Assembly: GCA_937888925.1 (NCBI GenBank)
Contig: CALARM010000141.1
Coordinates: 1-9,371, forward strand
DNA: 9,371 bases
Source of the DNA: an uncultured Synergistia bacterium
Lineage (GTDB): Bacteria; Eremiobacterota; SpSt-956; JAKJGF01
Direction of reading: 5' to 3'
Each line of letters begins with the position of its first letter. Position 1 is the stretch's first letter. Below the pieces are notes generated by a model that made no database searches, was not told the DNA's origin, and worked only from the letters and a program-made list of their open reading frames with translations. Positions 1 through 6,285 of the stretch are shown here, one piece after another. The position numbers and the translations under genes are program-made.

Positions 1-391
1 CGAGTTTTTCATAAATTCTGTGATTTGTACCTTCACCGAAAAGATATACATCCTGTGAGGTAAGGTATGGCAAAAAAGCATAAGAATCTCTGAAGGTTTC
101 GACTTTTCCTGTTTGACTTACAGTCCGTAACATATAAGAGAAAGACTTTTCTCTGCCGGGATAGGCAATTTCATAAAAGCCTTCGTCATGAATCTTATAC
201 ATCTTATATTCTTTTTCTCCATCTTCCATGTCCACTACATAAGCGTCCACGGCATCAGGCAAAAAAGATCTTACAGTTACGCTTTTCCTGCCCTGAAGCT
301 CCACTTCATGGATGCCGAGAACAGAAAAAGGATCATGATGTTCAAGATATATGATTTTATAAATATCTTCCCATGAAACTGTTGGTAACAT
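1..391 (-). CDS. glgB: 1,4-alpha-glucan branching enzyme, N-terminal 130 residues (partial, runs off left edge)
   Basis: GlgB makes the alpha-1,6 branches of glycogen in the cytoplasm. Only the N-terminal CBM48-type module is present; the catalytic GH13 barrel lies beyond position 1. The minus-strand translation begins MLPTVSWEDIYKIIYLEHHD and shows family signatures in order: HHDPFSVLGIH (about residues 18-28), VRSFLPDA (40-47), a PGREKSF stretch near residue 80, and YLFGEGTNHRIYEKL at the edge, which matches the GlgB phrase leading into the catalytic domain. The ATG at 391-389 has an AGGAG ribosome site at 404-400, 8 nt upstream. No stop lies between the start and the window edge. The gene is divergent from the kinase gene at 626. 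Family assignment is strong from these motifs; completeness cannot be judged. Confidence 0.93.
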   Translation of the reverse strand, partial: MLPTVSWEDIYKIIYLEHHDPFSVLGIHEVELQGRKSVTVRSFLPDAVDAYVVDMEDGEKEYKMYKIHDEGFYEIAYPGREKSFSYMLRTVSQTGKVETFRDSYAFLPYLTSQDVYLFGEGTNHRIYEKL

Positions 392-420
392 TTTTTTCAC
401 TCCTATCTGGTATTTCTGAT

Positions 421-450
421 TTTATACACTTATATCTGCAATATGTTCAA
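421..450 (-). promoter_or_regulatory. Candidate sigma70-type promoter for glgB
   Basis: On the minus strand, TTGAAC (450-445) and TATAAA (426-421) are separated by 18 nt. Transcription would start near 414, giving a leader of about 20 nt that contains the AGGAG site. The -35 matches consensus at 4 of 6 positions and the -10 at 5 of 6. AT-rich DNA yields such matches by chance, so position relative to the gene is the main support. Confidence 0.4.
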
Positions 451-501
451 CCTTAACGGAATAATTCCTTCAATAAGAATTTAATATATAGTAATTCTAA
501 A

Positions 502-565
502 GTGAGTGGTGAATAGTGAGTGAAAGGTCACATTCACTACTCACGACTCACCACTCACTATTCAC
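502..565. repeat. Inverted pair of heptanucleotide tandem arrays
   Basis: Positions 502-522 are three 7-bp units (GTGAGTG, GTGAATA, GTGAGTG). After an 8-nt spacer, 531-565 are five units in the opposite orientation (CATTCAC, TACTCAC, GACTCAC, CACTCAC, TATTCAC). The shared unit is GTGARTN on one strand. Positions 509-522 pair perfectly with 552-565 (14 bp, 29-nt loop). A second register, shifted by one unit, pairs 501-512 with 548-559. The arrays fill the gap between the divergent glgB and kinase genes, and no ORF spans them. They resemble the short tandemly repeated heptamers known from cyanobacterial and other genomes. The absence of a T-tract argues against a simple terminator. Confidence 0.85.
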
Positions 566-567
566 TA

Positions 568-595
568 TTGAATTTATAAAAAATTATATTATAAT
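568..595 (+). promoter_or_regulatory. Candidate sigma70-type promoter for the tandem kinase-fold gene
   Basis: TTGAAT (568-573) and a perfect TATAAT (590-595) are 16 nt apart. Start of transcription would be near 602, followed by GGAGGG at 615-620 and the ATG at 626. The -35 begins directly after the last heptamer of the inverted repeat, so a structure formed there could affect polymerase access; that last point is inference. Confidence 0.5.
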
Positions 596-625
596 AAATT
601 AATAAAGATTTTTCGGAGGGTTAAT

Positions 626-2560
626 ATGAGAGATAATAAAAGTCATCTATCTGATGACATATTACTGCAGAAACGCTATAAAATTATCGATCTCATACAT
701 ACAGGCCCTGTAAGTAAAACATACAGAGGAATCGATATAAAAGATAGTTCTTATGTATTTATTAAAGAAGTAATTAATACCTATAGAGATCCTTCATTAC
801 GTTACCAGGCGATAGAGCAATTCAAAGACGAAGTTAAAATTTTCTTCAAGCTAAAACAGGAAAATCTCCCGAAATTTAAAGATTATTTTGATTATAATAA
901 TAACAGATATCTTATAATTGAATATATAGAAGGAGATAAGCTGGATATGTTTATTCAAAAAGAGGCAGATTTCATAAGTGAAAAACATATAATTAACTGG
1001 TCTATTCAGTTATGTGAGGCACTTTCATATCTTCATAATACAAAACCTCACCCTGTTATTTTCAGGAATATGACTCCATGGAGCATAATTGTCTCAAAGG
1101 ACGGCACCCTGAAACTTATGGATTTCGGCATATCCAAAATATACGAATATGGATCCAGTACAAGAATTATTGCAAAAACTATAACTAAATATTATTCTCC
1201 CTTAGAACAGCATGGAGGTATTACAGATACAAGATCTGATATATATTCCCTGGGAGCTACACTTTATTATTTAATAACAGGAACAGAGCCTATGGATTGT
1301 ATGGATAGAACCATAGAAGAAGAGCCAATGAAATCATGCAGGGAATTAAACAGTAATATTTCTTCACATCTGGAACATATAGTAATGAAAGCAATGGAAA
1401 TTGACAGAGAACATCGATACCAGCATATAGAAGACATGAAACAGGATTTAATTAAAATAAGCAGGACAGCAAATAATATGCCGGGTATATTAAAAGATAT
1501 TGCTTCCAGGAAAACTATCCCTGAGAAACCGCAGGGTTCTTCTATAAAAATCAACCTGCCTCCTAAAGAGATAAAAACATTAAATCCGGTTCAGGAAGAA
1601 AAAAAGGAGATAAAATCTTTCAATCCAAGAAGTCTCACTCCTTCCCGTGATATTTCCAACAAGTTAAAAGAAATGAGAGCAATCAATAAAAAACCCGGAA
1701 TAACAGGAGAAGCTCCTGAACTGCACTTCGGAAAATTAATAAAAGGAAGATATAAAATAACAGAATTAATTGAAACAGGCTATTTAAGCAAAAGCTATAA
1801 AGGAATAGATATAGAAAAAGATGAGATCATAACTATTAAAGAAATTTTCTATGACCTTTATCTGCAATCAGGAGAAAAGAAGGAAATAATAGAACAATTA
1901 TTTGAAGAAACAGGGAATCTTGTAAATCTGAACCATCCGAATTTACCGGTTTTCGAAGATTATTTTTATCATGAAGGCAAATATTATCTTATTATGGAAT
2001 ATATAAACGGGGAAAATATGACATCAGTTATTGAAGATTTCGTCCCCCCCTGGGAAATAGTATTGGAATGGACATATCAGTTATGCGATGTTCTTGCCTA
2101 TCTCCACAGCAGAAAGCCAAAGCCTGTCATTTTCAGAGGCCTGTGTCCGGATAATATTATACTTGAATATACAGGTAAGATTAAATTAAGCGATTTTGGT
2201 ATTTCAAAACTCTATGATCCTTCTGAAAGGACTATTTCTGTGGCGAAAGTAGCAAATACCAATTTTTCTCCTCCGGAACAATATAGCGGTCATACAGATA
2301 AAAAAAGTGATATCTATTCACTAGGTGCTACAGTATATTATTTTCTTACAGGCATCTTACCAAATGATTCAGTTGACAGGGTCATATCAAATCTGCCTCT
2401 TGCACCTGTAGAATTCAGCAGAAATATTCCGCAGGAAATAAAAGAATTAATATTCAGAGCGACAGAGATAGATAAACATATGAGATTTCAGGACATGTCA
2501 GAAATAAAAAAACATGTAGAATCCATCAGTCACTTATATTCATTAAAGCTCCTCTTATAG
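626..2560 (+). CDS. Tandem Ser/Thr-kinase-fold protein; both domains lack the HRD catalytic aspartate (probable dual pseudokinase)
   Basis: A 644-residue soluble protein with two PknB/Hanks-type kinase folds (about 17-278 and 375-632) joined by a Lys/Pro-rich linker of about 95 residues; no membrane segment is visible. Domain 1 keeps the VAIK lysine (K47), alpha-C glutamate (E69) and DFG (D166), but its catalytic loop reads FRNMTPWS: Asp is N148, Lys is T150 and the metal-binding Asn is S153. Domain 2 keeps K405, E428, D523 and N510, but reads FRGLCPDN, so Asp is G505 and Lys is C507. The glycine loop is also reduced in both (TGPVSKTY and TGYLSKSY). ATP binding remains plausible; ordinary phosphotransfer does not. 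Both domains keep the SP(L/P)EQ and SDIYSLGAT landmarks, so the fold looks intact. SD GGAGGG lies 5 nt before the ATG. The 3' end overlaps the convergent TPR-HEAT gene by 35 bp. Fold assignment is firm; inactivity is inferred from residues. Confidence 0.9.
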   Translation: MRDNKSHLSDDILLQKRYKIIDLIHTGPVSKTYRGIDIKDSSYVFIKEVINTYRDPSLRYQAIEQFKDEVKIFFKLKQENLPKFKDYFDYNNNRYLIIEYIEGDKLDMFIQKEADFISEKHIINWSIQLCEALSYLHNTKPHPVIFRNMTPWSIIVSKDGTLKLMDFGISKIYEYGSSTRIIAKTITKYYSPLEQHGGITDTRSDIYSLGATLYYLITGTEPMDCMDRTIEEEPMKSCRELNSNISSHLEHIVMKAMEIDREHRYQHIEDMKQDLIKISRTANNMPGILKDIASRKTIPEKPQGSSIKINLPPKEIKTLNPVQEEKKEIKSFNPRSLTPSRDISNKLKEMRAINKKPGITGEAPELHFGKLIKGRYKITELIETGYLSKSYKGIDIEKDEIITIKEIFYDLYLQSGEKKEIIEQLFEETGNLVNLNHPNLPVFEDYFYHEGKYYLIMEYINGENMTSVIEDFVPPWEIVLEWTYQLCDVLAYLHSRKPKPVIFRGLCPDNIILEYTGKIKLSDFGISKLYDPSERTISVAKVANTNFSPPEQYSGHTDKKSDIYSLGATVYYFLTGILPNDSVDRVISNLPLAPVEFSRNIPQEIKELIFRATEIDKHMRFQDMSEIKKHVESISHLYSLKLLL

Positions 2561-4067
2561 CCTGCTGAACCTGAATATTTTCATTTTCGACTTTAAGGGC
2601 TTCCTGTAAAGGACCATAAGCTTTTTTATCTTTCAAAGCTCCCAGGGCATTGGCGGTAGCAATACGGACTGACCTGTCAGGATCTTTTAACAATCTACAG
2701 AGAGGAATAACAACTATCTTCGAATCTGCAATTCCTTTCCCGAATTCCTCAACAACTGCTTTTTTTACAATCGGATTTTCATCATTTAATCCATCGGACA
2801 GGAGTGCATTAATAGCTGCAGCACCGTTAATCTTTCCAAGTGCTTCAATTACACTCAGACGAACAAGATAATAAATATCCCTTTTCAAAATATTTTTCAT
2901 AGGTTCCACTGCTTCTGAGGCCTTTAAATTACCAAGTGCTACAACTGCACTGGCTCTTACATTCCAGTCTTTATCTTTCAATGTATCTATGAGTGGTTTT
3001 ATACCATCCTTATAATTAAGATTTCCTATGGAAATAGCAGCAGCAGAGCGGACTGCAGATGTTTCCTCTTTATTTTGTAATATTGCTGCAATTTTTGCTG
3101 CCGCATCTTTATTTTGCCTTTCAGCCAGACGATATATAGATATACTCTTTGTAACACTATCTTTACTGTCAAGACTTCTCATAAGTCTCCAGTCTGTACT
3201 TAACCAGTAAAAAGCTGTACCGGCAAAACACAGAAATACAAAGATAAAACCAATAACCTGCTTTTTTCTTTCTGCTGCCTTTTTCGCATGTATATAAGGA
3301 GTGGATATTTCTGTTTCGTCTTTATCTTTCGACTCACCCCTCTTTATGGCACTTTCACACTCTGATGCCATTTTTTTTGCGACGCTGTGGTTTGGATAGG
3401 ACAGGATATATTTTTCAAAACATGTCTTTGCCTTTCTGTAATTTTTCATATGATACAGGCATACTCCCTGGCTGAGAAGCAAATCCGTTTCCAATTCGCC
3501 TAACTCTATTGCATGGGAATAACTGTTAAGTGCTTCTCTATAATTTTTACTCTTCTCCAGAGCTTCACCCTGCATTTTCCATACATATTTATCTTTCGGG
3601 TTCTTTTTCAGAGAGTTTCTAAATGCTATGAGAGCTTTCTGAAAATCCCTGTTCTGCAAATAAGAACGGCCTTCAAGACCTTCCATAACACCGCTTTTTG
3701 TTCTCAAGTTCTCAAGTTCATTTCTAAGACCGGGAATATTAAACCCCTGCTGTTCAAGAAGGAAAAAAAGTTCCACTGCCTCAATGTAGCATCCTATTTT
3801 AACGAGGAGATTACCTTTTTCAGAGAAAGCCTGAGCCTTTATCTCTGTATCAAGTTCCCCTGCTTTTGTCATACATGGTATGGCTTCCGTATAACGTTTA
3901 AATTCTTTTAGAATTAACCCTTTATAATACCAGGCTTTAGCAAATTCGTCATCATGCCCGATAGCTTCTTCTACAAGTTCTATAGCCTGTTTATAATCTT
4001 TTTCTTCATAAATCTTTACAGCCTGAGTAAGCACTGCTTTAGCTTTGGCCGGTCTCCGTTGTTTCAT
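2526..4067 (-). CDS. TPR - single transmembrane helix - HEAT-repeat protein
   Basis: A 513-residue scaffold protein of unknown partner. Residues about 12-245 are TPR repeats; recognisable helices include YEEKDYKQAIELVEEAI, DEFAKAWYYKGLILKEF and KNYREALNSYSHAIELG. A basic stretch (KKAAERKKQ, 262-270) precedes one hydrophobic helix (271-289), so by the positive-inside rule the TPR part is cytoplasmic and the rest is exported. Residues about 318-513 are HEAT/PBS-lyase-type repeats: VRSAAAISIGNL, VRASAVVALGNL, VRLSVIEALGKI and VRIATANALGAL recur about every 30 residues, with KPLIDTLKDKD-type second helices. The ATG at 4067 has a perfect AAGGAGG site (4082-4076) 8 nt upstream. The gene starts 23 nt after the GNAT-like gene stops, so the two are probably cotranscribed. 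It converges on the pseudokinase gene. No enzymatic motif is present; TPR and HEAT repeats usually bind proteins, so a role in assembly or signalling is inference. Confidence 0.88.
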   Translation of the reverse strand: MKQRRPAKAKAVLTQAVKIYEEKDYKQAIELVEEAIGHDDEFAKAWYYKGLILKEFKRYTEAIPCMTKAGELDTEIKAQAFSEKGNLLVKIGCYIEAVELFFLLEQQGFNIPGLRNELENLRTKSGVMEGLEGRSYLQNRDFQKALIAFRNSLKKNPKDKYVWKMQGEALEKSKNYREALNSYSHAIELGELETDLLLSQGVCLYHMKNYRKAKTCFEKYILSYPNHSVAKKMASECESAIKRGESKDKDETEISTPYIHAKKAAERKKQVIGFIFVFLCFAGTAFYWLSTDWRLMRSLDSKDSVTKSISIYRLAERQNKDAAAKIAAILQNKEETSAVRSAAAISIGNLNYKDGIKPLIDTLKDKDWNVRASAVVALGNLKASEAVEPMKNILKRDIYYLVRLSVIEALGKINGAAAINALLSDGLNDENPIVKKAVVEEFGKGIADSKIVVIPLCRLLKDPDRSVRIATANALGALKDKKAYGPLQEALKVENENIQVQQAIRGALMNISD

Positions 4068-4090
4068 TTGTAGTTCCTCCTTAGGACACT

Positions 4091-4954
4091 TTATAACACC
4101 TTAAATAAACCTGTAAGTGAATAGCGGCGATTAAATCGTCTTCTATTTGTATTATCTTCAATTTTTCCTTTTATAGTAGCGACAAAATATTTGGCTATCA
4201 CATAAAATCCCAGTTCTTCCATTAATTTTCTATCTGAAGTGTCAAAACGAGAAATCTCGGCAAAACACTTGTATCCTTTATTCTCAACAAGTCTTGCAAG
4301 TTCGGCAAGCAGTAAAATAGCATATTCATTATTGTTGTATTCCCTGTCCATTATAACTCTGATTTCAGAGCAATTATTTCTCACAGGTTGGTGATAGCCA
4401 ATACCTGTAACGGTAGAATTCTCAAGTAAACAAAAGTATATGTCCTTATCTACAGAGTTATGCAATATATCCTTTTGAGTTCCGAAAGTTCCGTAATCTA
4501 CTCCTGATAATATATTACAGCACTCGCCAAGTAAATCCGTAGAAAGAGGAGAAAAATGAAGTGAAGGGTTATTAATTTCAGGCAAAAGATGCCGCCTGTC
4601 TCTTACAAGTAGATAACCGCCTTTTTCAAGATCTATTAAATAATTAAATACCAGGTTTATAAGTAAACTGTCATCACTTCTTATATTAACTACAGGAGAA
4701 TGCAAATCTTCGAGAGCTTTACAAAAACATTCATCGGCAAAATAATCATATTCTTTCCTTACATAAAAATCAAGAATCTCAGAATTTTTAACTATATAGT
4801 AACCGACTGGCTCATCATTTTCTATAAATGCCTGAACAGTTCCACCGTAAATAAGCCTTTCCTGAAAGGCACCAAAACATGGAAAAAGTAATTCATTTAA
4901 TTTTTGCTTTCTTAAACTTCTTATATTTTCAAGAGAAGATTTTATTAAATTCAA
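4091..4954 (-). CDS. GNAT-fold acetyltransferase-like protein with two GNAT-related halves (TTG start preferred)
   Basis: With a TTG start at 4954 this is 287 residues. The C-terminal half (about 130-262) resembles a GNAT N-acetyltransferase: a central strand pair (DIYFCLLENSTVTGIGYH, then SEIRVIMDREY), a long helix, and the closing DRKLMEELGFYVIAKYF that matches the usual N..a...Y.k.GF end. The acetyl-CoA pyrophosphate loop, normally R/QxxGxG/A, is not recognisable; that place reads NNNEYA. The N-terminal half (about 25-90), with AFIENDEPVGYYIV followed by SEILDFYV, looks like a second, reduced GNAT unit. An in-frame ATG at 5038 would add 28 residues (VLLYVYCYNSNVFC...) unlike a conserved N-terminus, and it lies upstream of a good promoter; AAGGAAGG sits 7 nt before the TTG. 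Substrate is unknown, and the altered loop leaves activity uncertain. It leads the operon with the TPR-HEAT gene. Confidence 0.7.
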   Translation of the reverse strand: MNLIKSSLENIRSLRKQKLNELLFPCFGAFQERLIYGGTVQAFIENDEPVGYYIVKNSEILDFYVRKEYDYFADECFCKALEDLHSPVVNIRSDDSLLINLVFNYLIDLEKGGYLLVRDRRHLLPEINNPSLHFSPLSTDLLGECCNILSGVDYGTFGTQKDILHNSVDKDIYFCLLENSTVTGIGYHQPVRNNCSEIRVIMDREYNNNEYAILLLAELARLVENKGYKCFAEISRFDTSDRKLMEELGFYVIAKYFVATIKGKIEDNTNRRRFNRRYSLTGLFKVL

Positions 4955-4961
4955 TATATGA

Positions 4962-4969
4962 CCTTCCTT
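4962..4969 (-). promoter_or_regulatory. Shine-Dalgarno site that decides the TTG start of the GNAT-like gene
   Basis: On the minus strand AAGGAAGG (4969-4962) is followed after 7 nt by TTG (4954-4952). The longer ATG start at 5038 has only a GAAA-rich stretch upstream (5040-5052), with no clear ribosome site. Confidence 0.6.
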
Positions 4970-4999
4970 ATAATTATAGTTTATACAGAAAACATTACT

Positions 5000-5028
5000 A
5001 TTATAGCAATAGACATATAATAATACAA
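5000..5028 (-). promoter_or_regulatory. Candidate extended -10 promoter for the GNAT-like/TPR-HEAT operon
   Basis: The minus strand reads TGCTATAAT (5008-5000), an exact extended -10 element, with TTGTAT (5028-5023) 17 nt upstream of TATAAT. Transcription from here would start near 4993, inside the alternative long reading frame, which supports the downstream TTG start of the gene. Confidence 0.5.
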
Positions 5029-5042
5029 CCCCTTTCAAGTTA

Positions 5043-5071
5043 TTGATTTCTTGAAAAATTTATGATAAAAT
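5043..5071 (+). promoter_or_regulatory. Candidate extended -10 promoter for the pseudopilin/MBL operon
   Basis: TTGATT (5043-5048) lies 17 nt before TAAAAT (5066-5071), which carries the extended TGA prefix (5063-5065). The predicted start near 5078 leaves a leader of about 28 nt containing AAGGAAG (5091-5097). It is back to back with the candidate promoter of the GNAT-like operon, with the -35 elements about 14 nt apart. Confidence 0.45.
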
Positions 5072-5105
5072 TGAATAAAAATAAAGTTACAAGGAAGAGA
5101 CATGT

Positions 5106-5531
5106 ATGAGAAAAATTATAAAAAAGACAAAAGGATTTACGTTACTTGAAATAATGATTGCCATTGGTATAATGGCAGTACTTATGTCAGTTCTTATACC
5201 GTCGTTTCAGAGAGCCAGATGGCAGGCAAAACTTTCAGTATGTATTGAAACAATAAAAAATGTTGCTACGGCAATAGAAACATATTCAATGGAACGTGAT
5301 AATCAGAGACCTCCGCCCGATCTGGCTGCACTGGTTCCGGGATATATAAAAACTGTCCCCATTGAACCGGTATGCAAGCTAGAATATACATATGTAGTAT
5401 CTACTCTTTCAGATAAAAATTTTACCATTTTCTGTCCCGGTCCAAAAGCAAATCATAAAGAGCTGTCTGTCCCGATCTATCATCCTTTATACAGTCCTGC
5501 AACAGGTCAGGAAAAAGGGATAGAAATATAA
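5106..5531 (+). CDS. Type II secretion/type IV pilus-like pseudopilin (prepilin N-methylation motif)
   Basis: A 141-residue prepilin-like protein. Its short basic leader MRKIIKKTKG ends in Gly10, the expected site for a prepilin peptidase, and the mature part begins FTLLEIMIAIGIMAVL with the conserved Glu5 (E15 of the precursor) and a hydrophobic helix to about residue 31. The globular part is small, with a RPPPDLAALVPGYIKTVP segment and a YTYVVS strand typical of GspG-like major pseudopilins. Cysteines are C46, C90 and C110. It would sit in the inner membrane and extend into the periplasm as part of a pseudopilus. SD AAGGAAG is 8 nt before the chosen ATG; a second ATG at 5102 is in another frame and lacks the motif. 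It stands apart from any secretion cluster in this window and is followed after 9 nt by the MBL gene. Which machine it serves is unknown. Confidence 0.88.
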   Translation: MRKIIKKTKGFTLLEIMIAIGIMAVLMSVLIPSFQRARWQAKLSVCIETIKNVATAIETYSMERDNQRPPPDLAALVPGYIKTVPIEPVCKLEYTYVVSTLSDKNFTIFCPGPKANHKELSVPIYHPLYSPATGQEKGIEI

Positions 5532-5540
5532 TAGAAACAG

Positions 5541-6260
5541 ATGAATTTTATCAGTGGTTTTTCCAGAAGCTGTGTAAGTACCTGTTTTTACTGGCCAGAA
5601 GCAGAGGTTTTACTGGATTGTGGTCCCTTTGCCTCTATCTATGGATTAAATGCCAGTCATATATTTATATCTCACTGTCACAGTGATCATATAAGTGGAA
5701 TAATAAATCTCCTTTATATAAAATACTACAGAAATAAACTTCAGGGAATCAAAATCTATACACTTCCCGATATATGCGACTATATAAAAGATTTACTATC
5801 CATAAGTTTTAAAAAAGGAGTAATCCAGTCCTCTGACATAGAAATAAATCCTTTAACCGATGAAGGAATAAAAATAAAAAATAATATTTACTGTTACCCT
5901 CTCCCTACATATCACAGATGTGAAAGTACGGGATTTATTTTCATCAAAGAAAAAACAGTGGAACTGACTTATACGTCTGACACAAACAGTAATGTATTAA
6001 CCCATCCTTCTGTAACAGATGCAAAACATCTTATTATTGAAACGACTTATCTTGAGAAAAAAGACATAGAAAAAGCGAATGCACGGGGTCATATTGCGTT
6101 ACCGGAACTGGAAGATTTTGTCAGTAAATTTAAAGGAGAGAAAATATATCCTGTCCATTTTCTCGAATCATATAATACAGCAGATATTTATAATGCCATA
6201 AAAAACATGAAATTTAATTTTCTCTTTAACCCGATAGGATTGACTCTGCAGGGGTGTTGA
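5541..6260 (+). CDS. Metallo-beta-lactamase-fold hydrolase, RNase Z (ElaC)-like
   Basis: A 239-residue cytoplasmic hydrolase with a complete set of candidate two-metal ligands: HCHSDH (H45, H47, D49, H50), H125 in TYHRCESTGF, D147 in YTSDT, and H206 in YPVHF. The ARGHIALPEL segment with H184 matches the HxxA region of the RNase Z (tRNA 3'-endonuclease) branch rather than beta-lactamases or glyoxalases. True RNase Z proteins are usually about 300 residues with a protruding arm that grips tRNA; this protein is shorter and no arm is obvious, so the substrate is open. The start ATG is 9 nt after the pseudopilin stop with only a weak purine stretch (AGAAACAG), suggesting dependence on upstream translation. 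Its stop codon lies inside a strong hairpin. Fold and active site are secure from motifs; the tRNA-processing role is not. Confidence 0.85.
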   Translation: MNFISGFSRSCVSTCFYWPEAEVLLDCGPFASIYGLNASHIFISHCHSDHISGIINLLYIKYYRNKLQGIKIYTLPDICDYIKDLLSISFKKGVIQSSDIEINPLTDEGIKIKNNIYCYPLPTYHRCESTGFIFIKEKTVELTYTSDTNSNVLTHPSVTDAKHLIIETTYLEKKDIEKANARGHIALPELEDFVSKFKGEKIYPVHFLESYNTADIYNAIKNMKFNFLFNPIGLTLQGC

Positions 6261-6275
6261 ATAAAACACCCCTGC
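6248..6275. terminator. Perfect 11-bp hairpin between convergent genes (possible terminator, no T-tract)
   Basis: GCAGGGGTGTT (6248-6258) pairs exactly with AACACCCCTGC (6265-6275) around a 6-nt loop. It contains the stop codon of the MBL gene and lies 10 nt beyond the fecR-like stop on the other strand, where two transcription units meet. Neither strand has a T-run after the stem, so it is not a classical intrinsic terminator; it may act as a bidirectional terminator or as a 3'-end stabiliser. Confidence 0.55.
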
Positions 6276-6285
6276 CATAAACCGG

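Noticed and set aside
188..376. 62-codon plus-strand ORF
   Set aside because: It lies antisense to the GlgB N-terminus, whose motifs are unmistakable, and shows no domain or convincing ribosome site.
502..565. CRISPR-like repeats or intrinsic terminator
   Set aside because: Units are only 7 bp with no spacers, and no T-tract follows the hairpin; neither flanking gene ends here.
626..2560. Ordinary active PknB-type kinase
   Set aside because: Both catalytic loops lack the HRD aspartate and the adjoining lysine. The retained K/E/DFG residues support only nucleotide binding.
3513..3911. 132-codon plus-strand ORF
   Set aside because: It is the antisense shadow of the TPR repeats; its composition is Phe/Ile-rich as expected from the reverse of Lys/Glu-rich helices.
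4955..5038. 28-codon N-terminal extension of the GNAT-like gene from the ATG at 5038
   Set aside because: It overlaps a strong extended -10 element, lacks a ribosome site and reads as unstructured Tyr/Cys/Asn-rich sequence; the TTG at 4954 with AAGGAAGG is better supported.
5102..5104. Alternative ATG four bases before the pseudopilin start
   Set aside because: It is in another frame and does not yield the prepilin GFTLLE motif.
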